Shown: in pieces, positions 44,280-53,208 of the stretch | Position numbering within the stretch: position 1 is the first letter of the stretch | How the letters are laid out: the number at the start of each line of letters is the position of its first letter | Assembly: GCA_041687455.1 (NCBI GenBank) | Contig: JAWLBY010000006.1 | Span: forward strand, 124,001 to 188,000 | DNA: 64,000 bases | Reading direction: 5' to 3' | Source of the DNA: JAWLBY01 sp041687455 | GTDB lineage: Bacteria; Pseudomonadota; Gammaproteobacteria; Xanthomonadales; Xanthomonadaceae | Translations under genes and position numbers: made by a program | Notes under the pieces: generated by a model | What the model saw: only the letters and a program-made list of their open reading frames with translations | Told to the model about the DNA's origin: nothing | Databases searched by the model: none

Positions 44280-44978
44280 TCAGGTGTTGCGCATCGAGGT
44301 CGGTCGGATCGCGCGCGAACGGCTGCGGCTGAACACATAGACGGTGGCCGGTGGCACGTTGCGCCAGGCGATGCCGGCGCGGCGGACCGACAGGCCGAGC
44401 TGTTCGATCACTTCGCGCGAGACCGGACAGCTCGGCCCGTAGGTGAACTGGATGAAGCGACCGGTCGGCCCCATCGCCTGGAACGCCGCGCCGAGGATCG
44501 CGCGCTGGGTCGGCTTGTTCATCGACAGCAGGCCGAGACCGGAGATGACCGCATCGGCCGGGCCGGCGCCGAGGTAGCCGGCATGCTCGGCGACGCGCGG
44601 CAGGTCACGGGCATCGCCGCATACGACGTGGGTGCCCGGGAAACGCTGGCTCAGATGCTGGTGCAGTTCCTCATTCAGTTCGAGCACCAGCAGGTTGCCG
44701 GGCAGGATGCCGAAATCGAGCAGTGCCTGCGTGAAGACGCCGGTTCCGCCGCCGAGTTCCACGACCCGCTCGCAGTCGTCCGGCAACTCGGCCAGCATCT
44801 GCCGCGCCAATTGCCGGCCGGACGGCGAAATCGCCGCGATCGACAACGGATTCTTCAGCCATTGGCGAAAGAACGTCCACTGCGGCGAAGTCGTGTCGAC
44901 GTACCCGCGTGACCTGTGCCGCTTGCGCATCTCGTTGCCTGTGGCTGGTTTCGGCGGTGTTAATCCGTCGCCCGTCAT
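44280..44978 (-). CDS. PmtA-like SAM-dependent methyltransferase
   Basis: A 232-residue class-I methyltransferase. The SAM-binding motif I is VVELGGGTGVFTQALL near residue 72, then LLVLELNEEL (motif II acidic residue) and the DARDL segment. FFRQWLKNPLSIAAISPSGR upstream of motif I is typical of bacterial phospholipid N-methyltransferases (PmtA) and related rRNA-dimethylase-like enzymes. Likely function: N-methylation of phosphatidylethanolamine, although several family members have other roles. The start at 44978 has a GAGG site; ATG 44930 is an alternative. Confidence 0.83.
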   Translation of the reverse strand: MTGDGLTPPKPATGNEMRKRHRSRGYVDTTSPQWTFFRQWLKNPLSIAAISPSGRQLARQMLAELPDDCERVVELGGGTGVFTQALLDFGILPGNLLVLELNEELHQHLSQRFPGTHVVCGDARDLPRVAEHAGYLGAGPADAVISGLGLLSMNKPTQRAILGAAFQAMGPTGRFIQFTYGPSCPVSREVIEQLGLSVRRAGIAWRNVPPATVYVFSRSRSRAIRPTSMRNT

Positions 44979-45040
44979 GCTGCCTCGCCTGCATCTGCCC
45001 CCGGAACCCGAGCATTGCGCCGCGAAGCATCGAGGTCAAT

Positions 45041-45472
45041 ATGCCATTGCGCATGAGCGCGTCGCGGCTGGCGATCGCGCTTGCCGTATCGACATCGGCG
45101 GCGGCAGGCATGGCCTGGGCAGGCGACGATGCGTCCTCGCGGCCGATCAAGCCGATCACCGACTGCATGGACCCGGGGCGCGTACGCGCATGGTCGAACC
45201 AGGGCGATCGGGTCGTCGTCGATGCCGGTCGGCGGCAGTACGTCATCGAACTGGCACACGGCTGCCCGGAACTTGACCTCAATCCGTTCCTCGGCTTCAT
45301 CAGTCACAACCCGAGCGGGCGGATCTGCGGCGACGTCGGCGATCGCCTCGTGCCGCACGGCGCACATGCCTCGGTGCGACGCCAGTGTTCGATCCGGGGC
45401 ATGCGGATGATCGACCGCGCCGAGTACGCGAGCATGATGAGCACGGCCGACGCCGTAGCGGCGGACCGCTGA
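45041..45472 (+). CDS. Exported DUF6491-like protein
   Basis: A 143-residue protein with a signal peptide (RLAIALAVSTSAAAGMAWA, cleavage near residue 27). The mature part (ITDCMDPGRVRAWSNQGDRV, then V.A.RR.Y.IEL..GCPEL, then ICGDVGDRLV and a late Cys) matches the Cys-containing pattern of small exported proteins known as DUF6491. Three or four cysteines suggest disulfides in the periplasm. Monocistronic; function unknown. Confidence 0.78.
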   Translation: MPLRMSASRLAIALAVSTSAAAGMAWAGDDASSRPIKPITDCMDPGRVRAWSNQGDRVVVDAGRRQYVIELAHGCPELDLNPFLGFISHNPSGRICGDVGDRLVPHGAHASVRRQCSIRGMRMIDRAEYASMMSTADAVAADR

Positions 45473-45577
45473 CCGGCAGCCGAGCGGCTCAACATTCCGG
45501 CAGCGACGCCGGCGCTGGCGCGGCATCCGTCGGCTGATGCATGCTTTCGCCCGACCGGATCCGCACTGAATCGCCCG

Positions 45578-46210
45578 ATGTACACGCTTTTTCATGCACC
45601 CGGCACGGCCAGCATGGCCGTGCACTGGCTGCTGATCGAACTGGACCTTCCGCACGAGCTGCGCCGCATCGATCTCGCCGCCGGCGAGCACAAGCGGCCG
45701 GAGTATCTGGCATTGAATCCGAGCGGCGTTGTGCCGACGCTGCTGATCGACGGCCAGCCGTGTTCAGAGTGTGCAGCGCTGTTGCTCCATCTCGGTGACC
45801 GGCACGCTGCCGGCCGGCTGGCACCGGCGCCCGATTCACCGCAGCGCGCCGCCTACCTGCAATGGATGCTGCACCTGGCCAATACGCTGCAACCACTGTT
45901 CCGGCAGTGGTACTACCCGGCCGAAGTAGCCGGCGACGCGGCGGTTGATGCGGTCAAGGCCTCCGCAGCGCGTCGCATCGAAGCGATATGGGACCGGATC
46001 GACGAGCACCTGGTCAGCGCTGGCCCGCATTTGCTCGGCGGCGAACGTTCGGTGGCCGACTTCTACCTGACCATGCTGATGCGCTGGTCGCGCAACCTGC
46101 CGAGGACGGCACTCGACTGGCCACGGCTCGCTGTGCTGGCCGCGGCGATGAAAGCACTGCCGTCGTTTGCCGAACTGTACGCCCGGGACGGGCTGACCGA
46201 CTGGCGCTGA
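45578..46210 (+). CDS. Glutathione S-transferase family protein
   Basis: A 210-residue protein. The N-terminal thioredoxin-like domain (~1-78) has MYTLFHAPGTASMAVHWLL, the cis-Pro region (VVPTLLIDG) and ES/EC-type SECAALLLHL. The C-terminal helical domain (~88-205) has the N-capping box-like GERSVADFYLTML. The catalytic residue is probably Ser or Thr near position 10-12, as in beta- or nu-like bacterial classes. Cytoplasmic detoxification or redox enzyme; substrate unknown. Confidence 0.87.
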   Translation: MYTLFHAPGTASMAVHWLLIELDLPHELRRIDLAAGEHKRPEYLALNPSGVVPTLLIDGQPCSECAALLLHLGDRHAAGRLAPAPDSPQRAAYLQWMLHLANTLQPLFRQWYYPAEVAGDAAVDAVKASAARRIEAIWDRIDEHLVSAGPHLLGGERSVADFYLTMLMRWSRNLPRTALDWPRLAVLAAAMKALPSFAELYARDGLTDWR

Positions 46211-46257
46211 GCGGCCCGAGGCTGGTTCAATCGGGCGATCGCAGCGGAACTCGATAC

Positions 46258-47289
46258 ATGCACAAGGACAACCCTTCCCGCTGGTCGCACGAGCATGTGT
46301 TCGACCGCGGCAACCCGGCCGGTGAGCGTGGCACCCGCTGGGTGGTCTGGATCACCGCCGCGGCGATGGTGCTCGAGATCGTCGCCGGCTGGTGGTTCAA
46401 TTCGATGGCATTGCTGGCCGATGGCTGGCACATGGGCACGCACGCACTGGCGATCGGGCTCAGCACACTGGCCTATTCGGCCGCACGGCGCTATTCGCGC
46501 GACCGCCGCTTCGCGTTCGGGAGCTGGAAGATCGAAGTGCTGGCCAGTTTCGCCAGCGCTGTGCTACTCGCCGGTGTCGCGGTGCTGATGGTGGTGGAGT
46601 CGGCCCAACGGCTGGTCGCCCCGCAACCTATCCAGTATCGCGAGGCGCTGGTCGTCGCGGTGATCGGACTGATCGTCAATATCGCCTGCGTCGCGATCCT
46701 CGGTCATGCCGATCACGTCGGCGATGGCGAAAGCCACGATCACAACGGCCACTCGCATCCGCATCCGCATTCGCATTCGGAGCACGATCACGACCAGGCG
46801 CCGTCCGCTGGCGCGGGCGACCGCCACGTCGACCTGAACCTGCATTCGGCCTATCTGCATGTGATCACCGATGCGCTGACTTCGGTGCTCGCGATCGGCG
46901 CGCTGCTCGGCGGCTGGCTGTTCGGCTGGGCCTGGCTGGATCCGATCATGGGCATCGTCGGTGCGGTGCTGATCGTGCTGTGGTCGAAGAACCTGATCGT
47001 CCGTTCGGCGACGATCCTGCTCGACCGCGAGATGGACCACCCGCTGGTCCAGCAGATCCGGGCCGAGGTCGAACAGTACCGGCCGCAGGCGCAGGATCAG
47101 GTGGTCGACCTGCATCTGTGGCGGGTGGGCCGCAATGCATTCGCGTGTGCGCTGACGATCGTGACGCACGACAAAAAACTCGACGCGGCACGCGTGCGCC
47201 AGCGGCTGGCGCAGCACGCCGAACTCGTCCATGTGACGGTCGAAATCCATCTGTGTCGCGCCGGCGAGGTGGCCGTCGACGACGCCTGA
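46258..47289 (+). CDS. dmeF: CDF cation-efflux transporter, DmeF type
   Basis: A 343-residue cation diffusion facilitator. Six membrane helices are visible; the metal sites ALLADGWHMGTHA and HVITDALTSVLAIGAL carry the conserved Asp/His pairs. A cytosolic loop after helix 4 is strongly His-rich (HDHNGHSHPHPHSHSEHDHD). The C-terminal domain (~265-343) is of the ferredoxin-like dimerisation type. The helix 2 HMGTHA sequence resembles DmeF-branch Co/Ni exporters rather than ZitB, but metal choice is inferred. It follows the GST gene by 47 bp. Confidence 0.87.
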   Translation: MHKDNPSRWSHEHVFDRGNPAGERGTRWVVWITAAAMVLEIVAGWWFNSMALLADGWHMGTHALAIGLSTLAYSAARRYSRDRRFAFGSWKIEVLASFASAVLLAGVAVLMVVESAQRLVAPQPIQYREALVVAVIGLIVNIACVAILGHADHVGDGESHDHNGHSHPHPHSHSEHDHDQAPSAGAGDRHVDLNLHSAYLHVITDALTSVLAIGALLGGWLFGWAWLDPIMGIVGAVLIVLWSKNLIVRSATILLDREMDHPLVQQIRAEVEQYRPQAQDQVVDLHLWRVGRNAFACALTIVTHDKKLDAARVRQRLAQHAELVHVTVEIHLCRAGEVAVDDA

Positions 47290-47299
47290 CCGGCCTTGC

Positions 47300-49441
47300 T
47301 CAGGACTCGGCGTGCAGCAATTGCCAGACCCGATGGATCTTCGGGTTGCGTTCGAAATCGGGCGGCAGCATCGAGGTCGAGATCTCACGCACGGTACCCG
47401 GAGCGAACGCCGCATCATCGAAGCGGAAGCGCCGGTAATTGTTCGAGAACAGCAGCACGCCGTCGGCCGACAGCCGCGCCAGTGCCGCCTGCAGCAGGCG
47501 AACGTGGTCGCGCTGGACGTCGAAATCGGCGGCACGCGCCGAGTTCGAGAATGTCGGTGGATCGCAGAAGATCAGATCGTACTGCGCGCGTTCGCTGTCC
47601 AGCCAGCGCATCACGTCGCCGTGCACCAATCGGTGCCGATCGCCGGCAAATCCGTTCAGCGCGAGATTGCGCGCGGCCCATTCGAGGTAGGTCGCCGACA
47701 GGTCGACGCTGGTCGTGCTGAGGGCGCCACCGGCCGCGGCATGCACGCTGGCGGCGCCGGTATAGCAGAACAGGTTCAGCATGCGGCGCCCCGCGGCCAG
47801 TTCGCGCAGGCGCGCACGCGCCGGCCGGTGGTCGAGGAACAGGCCGGTGTCGACATGCTCGAACAGGTTCACTTCGAACCGCAGGCCGTGCTCCTGCACG
47901 ACCAGGCGCTGATCGCTGCGCTCGAACACACCGTACTTGCTGCCGCCCTTGCCGCGTGCGCGGGTCTTGATCGCGACCTGTTCGCGCGGCAGATCGAACA
48001 CCTCGACCGCGGCGCGGATCAGCTCGCCGAGCCGCGACCGCGCGACCTGTTCGTCGATCGACTTCGGCGCCTGGTATTCCTGGATATGCAGGAAGGTACG
48101 GCGCTCGCCGTCGCATTCGCGATAGACGTCGATCGCAGCGGCGTACTCGGGCAGGTCGGCGTCGTAGGCGCGATAACAGTCGACCCCTTCGCGCTCGCGC
48201 CAGCGGCGCAATCGCTGCAGGTTCTTGCGCAAGCGGTTCGCCACCATCGTCGCACCGGCCGACAGCGGCTGCCTGGCCGCCGGGCGGACCGTGCGCGGCG
48301 GCTCGACCGCATCGATCCGCAGCAACGAGCAGCGCAACGCACCGTTGTAGAGCACGTAGCGGCGGTCGGCATGCAGTCCGGTGGCGCGACCGAGATCGTC
48401 GTCGGCGGTCAGCAGTGCTGCGCGCCAACCGACGTAGCCCCGTCGCAATGCATCGCCGAGCGCACGGTACAGCGCCGGATCGGCGGCCAGCCGCTGGTCG
48501 TAGGGCGGATTGCAGATTACCAGGCCGCGTGGCCGCTCACCGGCATCCGGAAGCCGGGCGATGTCGCCGACCTCGAAACGGATCCTGCCGCCGAGCCCGG
48601 CGACGTCGGCATTGCGGCGCGCGATCGCTATTGCCTGCGGATCGGCGTCGCGCCCTTCGATGTCGCAGCGCAGCGATTCGACGCCGTGCGCGGCACGCTG
48701 CCGGGCCTCGTCGATCAGCCGCTGCCACAAGGCATGATCGAACCGCAGCCAGCCGTGCAGTCCGTCGTGCGGTCGCTGCAGCCCGGGTGCGACGTCGGCC
48801 GCCATCCGCGCCGCTTCGATCGGCAGCGTGCCGGAGCCGCACATCGGATCCAGCAGGCTGCCACCGGCGGCGGCGATTTCCGGCCAGCCGGCGCGCAGCA
48901 GCATCGCGCAAGCCAGCGTTTCCTTCAGCGGCGCCCCGCCCTGCCCGACCCGCCAGCCACGCCGGTGCAGCCCGCCGCCGGACAGGTCGATCGCCAGGCT
49001 CGCGCGGTCGCGGCGCAGGTACAGGTCGATCCGCAGGTCAGGCGCCTCGGTGTCGACACTCGGCCGCTGGCCGTGCTCCATCCGCAACTGGTCGACGATC
49101 GCGTCCTTGACCCGCTGCTCGGCGTAGCGCTCGTGATTGAGCCGGCTGTCGACCAGATGCGCGTCGACCATCAACGTCCCATCGGGGCGCAGGTGGCTCG
49201 ACCAGTCGATTCGCCGGCAACCGTCATACAGCGCCTGCTCGTCGGCAGCGTCGAATTCGGCCAGCGGCCACAGGATCCGGCTGGCCAGCCGCGACCACAG
49301 CACGCTGCGGTAGGCAGTTTCGACATCGGCCTCGAAATGCACGCCGGCGACCGTCTCGCGGACCGACTCGGCACCGAGCGCGGCCAGCTCGTCGACCAGC
49401 AGATACTCGAGGCCCTTGGCGCAGGGCGCGAACAGTTTCAT
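47300..49441 (-). CDS. rlmL: Bifunctional 23S rRNA methyltransferase RlmKL
   Basis: A 713-residue fusion enzyme (E. coli RlmL: 702). An N-terminal THUMP domain (~40-155) is followed by the m2G2445 methyltransferase (RlmL) with LLDPMCGSGTLPIEAA and the catalytic NPPY (CNPPYDQRL), and by the m7G2069 methyltransferase (RlmK) with NLFCYTGAASVHAA and a CDPPTFSNS motif. Known role: modification of 23S rRNA in 50S assembly. The start at 49441 (MKLFAPCAKGLEYLL) matches the family; the longer frame is not used. It ends 10 bp from the convergent dmeF stop. Confidence 0.96.
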   Translation of the reverse strand: MKLFAPCAKGLEYLLVDELAALGAESVRETVAGVHFEADVETAYRSVLWSRLASRILWPLAEFDAADEQALYDGCRRIDWSSHLRPDGTLMVDAHLVDSRLNHERYAEQRVKDAIVDQLRMEHGQRPSVDTEAPDLRIDLYLRRDRASLAIDLSGGGLHRRGWRVGQGGAPLKETLACAMLLRAGWPEIAAAGGSLLDPMCGSGTLPIEAARMAADVAPGLQRPHDGLHGWLRFDHALWQRLIDEARQRAAHGVESLRCDIEGRDADPQAIAIARRNADVAGLGGRIRFEVGDIARLPDAGERPRGLVICNPPYDQRLAADPALYRALGDALRRGYVGWRAALLTADDDLGRATGLHADRRYVLYNGALRCSLLRIDAVEPPRTVRPAARQPLSAGATMVANRLRKNLQRLRRWREREGVDCYRAYDADLPEYAAAIDVYRECDGERRTFLHIQEYQAPKSIDEQVARSRLGELIRAAVEVFDLPREQVAIKTRARGKGGSKYGVFERSDQRLVVQEHGLRFEVNLFEHVDTGLFLDHRPARARLRELAAGRRMLNLFCYTGAASVHAAAGGALSTTSVDLSATYLEWAARNLALNGFAGDRHRLVHGDVMRWLDSERAQYDLIFCDPPTFSNSARAADFDVQRDHVRLLQAALARLSADGVLLFSNNYRRFRFDDAAFAPGTVREISTSMLPPDFERNPKIHRVWQLLHAES

Positions 49442-49454
49442 TCGATCGGCGGAC

Positions 49455-49970
49455 TCAGGCCAGCGACTGCAGGAAACGCGCAAACTCGTCGGCGATGTAG
49501 TCGACGTGCGCCTCGAGACGATGGTTGTCGTCGAGCAGGATCAGGCGATCGTGCCGACGCTGTGCCCAACGCACGACATCGCCGGCCGGAATCAGCTCGT
49601 CATGCCAGCCGTGCACGACCACGGTCGGCTGCACGGCGGCACTCAGTCGACGCGAGAACCCGTCGAGCACGACCGGCGGTGCCAGCAGGAACAGGCCGGC
49701 GCATCGGATCTGCAGCGACGCCAGCCCGGAAATGAATGCCCCCATGCTGGAACCGGCCAGCACCAGCGGACGCGGCGCCGACTGGCAGCGTTCGACCAGC
49801 CGCTGCAACCGCAGAGCGATATCGCCGATGTTGCCGCCGGCATCGATGTCGCTGAAATCGGGTCGCTCGGTGCTCCAGCCAACCGCTTCGGCGGCCCGCG
49901 CCATCGCACTGACCTTGGTCGCACGCGGACTGCTGTGGAGTCCGTGGGAAAGAATGCAGTGGCCTTTCAT
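49455..49970 (-). CDS. YqiA-like alpha/beta hydrolase
   Basis: A 171-residue small alpha/beta hydrolase. It begins MKGHCILSHGLHSSPRATKV, with the oxyanion HG motif. The nucleophile elbow is GSSMG (Ser ~74), and the late HG.HDE (VVVHGWHDELI) and HR with DDNHRLE supply the acid and catalytic His. Size and order fit YqiA/UPF0227-like esterases. It is 13 bp upstream of rlmL on the same strand, so they are probably co-transcribed. Substrate unknown. Confidence 0.85.
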   Translation of the reverse strand: MKGHCILSHGLHSSPRATKVSAMARAAEAVGWSTERPDFSDIDAGGNIGDIALRLQRLVERCQSAPRPLVLAGSSMGAFISGLASLQIRCAGLFLLAPPVVLDGFSRRLSAAVQPTVVVHGWHDELIPAGDVVRWAQRRHDRLILLDDNHRLEAHVDYIADEFARFLQSLA

Positions 49971-50084
49971 CGGCAGGCGGGGTGGTCCGATTGGATCGAC
50001 GGACGGCCATTCTAGCCGTCCGTGGCGGGCAGCTCGTCGCTCGACGAAGCCGACCACAGCGATCCGCGATGCTAGCATGCCGGC

Positions 50085-50660
50085 ATGATTCCCGACGCGC
50101 CGCCATTGCCGATCGACGTCTGGCCGCTGCCGTACGAACAGCGGCTGGAACCGCGCACGATCGCATCTATCGACGGCGTCGTGATCCATTGCACCGAGAC
50201 GCCGGACCTCGCGCTCGCACGCGACTTCGGCGAGCGTGCGCTGTATCCGAGCGGCACCGGCAACAGCGGGCACTACTACATCGATCGCGATGGTCGCGTG
50301 CTGCAGTTCGTCGCCGCCGATCGGATCGCCCACCATGTCCGCGGCCACAACACGGCCACGATCGGCATCGAACTGGTCAATCGCGGGCGCTATCCGCGCT
50401 GGCTCGACCACGACCACCAGGCGATGGACGAGCCCTATTCCGACGCCCAGATCGACGCACTGATCGCACTGCTGCAGCACCTGCGCGCAGAGCTGCCGAG
50501 CCTGCGCTGGATCGCCGGTCACGAGGATCTCGATACCGAACAGGTCGCTGCCAGCGACGATCCCGCCGTGCAGGTATCGCGCAAGCGCGACCCGGGCCCA
50601 CTGTTTCCGTGGCGGCGCATCCTTGATGCGGTGCCGCTGGAGCGACGCGGGGGACCGTAG
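50085..50660 (+). CDS. N-acetylmuramoyl-L-alanine amidase (AmpD-like)
   Basis: A 191-residue amidase_2-family enzyme. GVVIHCTETP supplies the first zinc His; SGHYYIDRDGRVLQFV, HHVRGHN and IGIELVNRG are the conserved core; and a late GHEDLD supplies further ligands. No signal peptide is visible, so it is likely cytoplasmic like AmpD and would cleave anhydro-muropeptides in cell-wall recycling. In AmpD the last ligands are H..D.P..K.DPG; here the equivalent is RKRDPGPLFPW. No ampE or beta-lactamase regulator adjoins it. Confidence 0.85.
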   Translation: MIPDAPPLPIDVWPLPYEQRLEPRTIASIDGVVIHCTETPDLALARDFGERALYPSGTGNSGHYYIDRDGRVLQFVAADRIAHHVRGHNTATIGIELVNRGRYPRWLDHDHQAMDEPYSDAQIDALIALLQHLRAELPSLRWIAGHEDLDTEQVAASDDPAVQVSRKRDPGPLFPWRRILDAVPLERRGGP

Positions 50661-50767
50661 GCCCGTTCGACCGGCACGACCACGCGAGCACACCACCGCG
50701 GCCCCGCGATGCACGCGCAGAACCCGACACCGTCCATCGCTGCAAAGGCGCCAATTCCCCCGACAAC

Positions 50768-50895
50768 GTCATCCCGGCGAAAGCCGGGATCCATCTTGAT
50801 TCTGCATATTTCGGAATCACCCATTGCGCGAAAAGCAACATCCCGGCGCGGCCGAAGGTCGGTCTGTCCCGAGCCTGTCGAAGGACCGGGATGAC
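50768..50895. repeat. 128-bp dispersed inverted-repeat (MITE/REP-like) element
   Basis: It is bounded by perfect 10-bp inverted repeats GTCATCCCGG (50768) and CCGGGATGAC (to 50895). Inside are the hairpin ATCCCGGC-GAAA-GCCGGGAT and a GTCCCGAGCCTGTCGAAGGA motif, both of which I know as common intergenic repeats in proteobacteria. Its left half resembles 60936-61000 inside dnaE2. Confidence 0.78.
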
Positions 50896-50963
50896 CGGCA
50901 AGCGAACGTTCCGACCTCCCGCACGGCACGCGTGCCCGAACATCCGCTTAAGCCTGCTCCCCG

Positions 50964-50969
50964 TATAAT
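50964..50969 (+). promoter_or_regulatory. -10 box of tesB
   Basis: A perfect TATAAT, 28 bp before the tesB ATG. The -35 region is weak. Confidence 0.5.
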
Positions 50970-50996
50970 CCGCGCCCCGCTTCACACCCGATCCGC

Positions 50997-51890
50997 ATGA
51001 ACATCCACGGACACGACGCGCTGGTTCAGGAACTGCTCGACCTGCTTCGTCTCGAACGTCTCGAAGACAACCTGTTCCGTGGCCAGAGCCGCGACATCGG
51101 CACGAAGTACGTGTTCGGCGGCCAGGTACTCGGCCAGGCCCTGTCGGCAGCGCAGCAGACCGTCGAGCCGTCGCGCGTCGTGCATTCGCTGCACGCCTAC
51201 TTCCTGCGTGCCGGTGACATCGAGCATCCGATCGTCTACGACGTCGATCGCACCCGCGACGGCGGCAGCTTCTCGGTGCGACGGGTCACCGCGATCCAGC
51301 ACGGCAAGCCGATCTTCGTGTTCGCGAGCAGCTTCCAGCAACCGGAGCCCGGCACCGAGCACCAGTTGTCGCCGCCGGAAGTGCCGAGGCCGGAAGACCT
51401 GCAGGAAGTCGCGCCGCTGGCACCGGAGACGCTGGCGCAATTGCCGGCCAAGATGCAGCGCTGGCTGTCGCGCCGCGGGCCGTTCGAGTTCCGTCCGGTC
51501 TACGCCCGCGACGAACTGAACCCGACCAAGCGGCCGCCGTACCAGCAGGTCTGGTTCCGGCTGATGGGCGAGCGGCTGCCGGACGAGCCGGCCCTGCACC
51601 ATGCGCTGCTGGCCTACGCCTCCGACTTCCACCTGATCGGCACCACCACGCTGCCGGCCGGAATTTCCTATCTGCAGCCGAACGTGCAGATGGCCAGCCT
51701 CGACCACGCGATGTGGTTCCACCGCCCGTTCCGCGCCGACGACTGGCTGCTGTACGCCTGCGACAGCCCGAGCACGCAGGGCGCGCGCGGCCTTGCCCGC
51801 GGCAGCATCTACAGTCACGACGGCCGGCTCGTGGCATCCACGGCCCAGGAAGGCCTGATCCGGGTCATCCCCCCGGCAACCCGAGGTTGA
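50997..51890 (+). CDS. tesB: Acyl-CoA thioesterase II
   Basis: A 297-residue double-hotdog thioesterase. TKYVFGGQVLGQAL near residue 38, the SLHAYFLRAGD segment, FRPVYARDELNP and the C-terminal HAMWFHRPFRADDWLLYACDSPS are characteristic of TesB, with the conserved Asp, Gln and Thr active-site positions in the second hotdog. Known reaction: hydrolysis of medium- and long-chain acyl-CoA. The ATG at 50997 follows a perfect TATAAT. The gene at 51894 starts 3 bp after its stop, so they form an operon. Confidence 0.95.
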   Translation: MNIHGHDALVQELLDLLRLERLEDNLFRGQSRDIGTKYVFGGQVLGQALSAAQQTVEPSRVVHSLHAYFLRAGDIEHPIVYDVDRTRDGGSFSVRRVTAIQHGKPIFVFASSFQQPEPGTEHQLSPPEVPRPEDLQEVAPLAPETLAQLPAKMQRWLSRRGPFEFRPVYARDELNPTKRPPYQQVWFRLMGERLPDEPALHHALLAYASDFHLIGTTTLPAGISYLQPNVQMASLDHAMWFHRPFRADDWLLYACDSPSTQGARGLARGSIYSHDGRLVASTAQEGLIRVIPPATRG

Positions 51891-51893
51891 TCG

Positions 51894-52280
51894 ATGCGTC
51901 AGATTTTCACGTCACCGCGGCTGGAGACGGTAGAAGGCGTCGCCCGCCTGCTCGAAGAGCACGGCATCGAGACCTACACCAGTCAGTCGCGCTCGTACAA
52001 GGGCAATCGCCGCAGCCGCTTCAGCTACGCCGCATCGGATCATGCGCCGCAGCCGGGCGTCTGGGTGGTCCGTGCGGACGATCTGGTGCGGGCGCGCGAT
52101 CTGCTGCGTGAAGCCGGACTGCTCGAAACGACCCGTGCACCGAGCTTCCTGCCGCTGCCGGCCAGCACGACGCAGCCCGATCAACGGCATCGCCTGGCGA
52201 TGCGGATCCGGTTCGGTCTGCTCGCCGCGGCCGGCGTCGGCGCGCTACTGACCATACTGCGGATCATCGGCTGGGCCTGA
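51894..52280 (+). CDS. DUF2007-like protein with C-terminal membrane helix
   Basis: A 128-residue protein. Residues ~1-78 (MRQIFTSPRLETVEGVARLL, then W VVRADDLVRARDLLREAGLL) form a ferredoxin-like signal-transducing domain of DUF2007 type. A linker and one membrane helix (~104-125, FGLLAAAGVGALLTILRI) follow. The domain faces the cytoplasm if the helix anchors it. It starts 3 bp after tesB. Related proteins in xanthomonads are sometimes called pathogenicity-like, without known mechanism. Confidence 0.72.
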   Translation: MRQIFTSPRLETVEGVARLLEEHGIETYTSQSRSYKGNRRSRFSYAASDHAPQPGVWVVRADDLVRARDLLREAGLLETTRAPSFLPLPASTTQPDQRHRLAMRIRFGLLAAAGVGALLTILRIIGWA

Positions 52281-52397
52281 TCGCCGGCGCCTCGGCGCTG
52301 CGGCGAAGGCATCGTCATCGCGACGATGCGGGGGGCGGAGCCTGCACGCCGACGCATCGGACGACAGGCCACGGCCCGGATCAACGGGGACTGGCGA

Positions 52398-52655
52398 TCA
52401 GCGGCGACGGCCGCGCAGTTCGCTCTTGAGCCCGACTTTCAGCATCTCGCCGCCGGCGGCCGCGCCGTTCAACGCAGCGATTGCGGCACGCGCCTCGTGC
52501 CCTTCCATCTGCAGCTCGGCGAAGCCCTTGCACTCGCCCGAGAACAGATCCTTGGCGATGCGCAGCCCGTGCACGCGGCCGTGGCTCTGGAACATCTCGG
52601 TGAGGGTCCGTTCGTTCATGCTGCGCGGCAGGCCGCGCACACTGATCGTCAGCAT
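52398..52655 (-). CDS. Single RNA-recognition-motif protein
   Basis: An 85-residue RRM protein. RNP2 is TISVRGLP (residues 3-10), RNP1 is KGFAELQM near residue 52; both are complete except for the aromatic at RNP2. Bacterial single-RRM proteins of this kind are thought to bind RNA in the cold or under stress. AGGAGA precedes the ATG at 52655. It lies immediately downstream of cspA but past cspA's terminator, so it is transcribed by read-through or its own promoter. Confidence 0.9.
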   Translation of the reverse strand: MLTISVRGLPRSMNERTLTEMFQSHGRVHGLRIAKDLFSGECKGFAELQMEGHEARAAIAALNGAAAGGEMLKVGLKSELRGRRR

Positions 52656-52677
52656 CTCGATCTCCTCTGTTGGCGCC

Positions 52678-52714
52678 AAAAAAAAACGCCGGGCGGACAG
52701 CGTCCGCCCGGCGT
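52678..52714 (-). terminator. Intrinsic terminator of cspA
   Basis: ACGCCGGGCGGA / TCCGCCCGGCGT (12-bp stem, 5-nt loop). On the minus strand it is followed by a run of T (A-run 52678-52686 on plus). A textbook rho-independent terminator. Confidence 0.92.
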
Positions 52715-52721
52715 CTGGTAC

Positions 52722-52735
52722 GACTTGATCAAGTC
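52722..52735. other. 14-bp perfect palindrome in the cspA 3' leader-out region
   Basis: GACTTGATCAAGTC lies between the cspA stop codon and its terminator. It may be only part of the 3' structure. Confidence 0.3.
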
Positions 52736-52741
52736 TTTGGC

Positions 52742-52951
52742 TTACAGCGCCTGGACCTGGTCGGCCTGCAGGCCCTTCTGGCCGCGGGTCACGACGAAGG
52801 AGACCTGCTGGCCTTCCTGCAGCGTCTTGAAGCCGTTGCCCTGGATGGCGCGGAAATGGACGAACACGTCCTCGCCGCCATCACGGCTGATGAAACCAAA
52901 GCCCTTGGCATCGTTGAACCACTTGACGGTTCCGGTCACACGATCAGACAT
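52742..52951 (-). CDS. cspA: Cold-shock protein, CspA family
   Basis: A 69-residue cold-shock domain. RNP1 is KGFGFI (within WFNDAKGFGFISRDGG) and RNP2 is VFVHF; the full five-strand fold is present. Known role: nucleic-acid chaperone. The ATG at 52951 is preceded by AGGAG. The ~287 bp upstream have no gene; as in E. coli cspA a long structured leader is possible, but it may also be shared with the divergent uup promoter. Confidence 0.95.
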   Translation of the reverse strand: MSDRVTGTVKWFNDAKGFGFISRDGGEDVFVHFRAIQGNGFKTLQEGQQVSFVVTRGQKGLQADQVQAL

Positions 52952-53202
52952 CACTAACTCCTGAAACAACATTGAAATGAAACATCGCACCGGAATGCCC
53001 GGAGCGCGACTGGTTGCAAGGAGAAGCGAGGTGAACGATGGAGCGGATCGGGTGGATCAACCGCATCGGGCCACGATTCACTGTGACCCTGGCAAACACA
53101 GTGCGACGCACGATACCGGAAACCCGTTCAAAAAGATACGACCGCGGGATCTCGCCGCTGTCTGAAACGGACGCAGCCACGGCTGTGGCGAGGCCGGCCC
53201 GC

Positions 53203-53208
53203 TACAAT
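53203..53208 (+). promoter_or_regulatory. -10 box of uup
   Basis: TACAAT, 31 bp before the uup ATG, in a GCTACAATCGCC context. The -35 is weak. Confidence 0.45.

Larger units (their letters stand above)
50661..50996. other. Intergenic region with a dispersed repeat and the tesB promoter
   Basis: 336 bp with no gene. It contains the inverted-repeat element at 50768-50895 and, at the right end, the TATAAT box of tesB. Confidence 0.7.
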
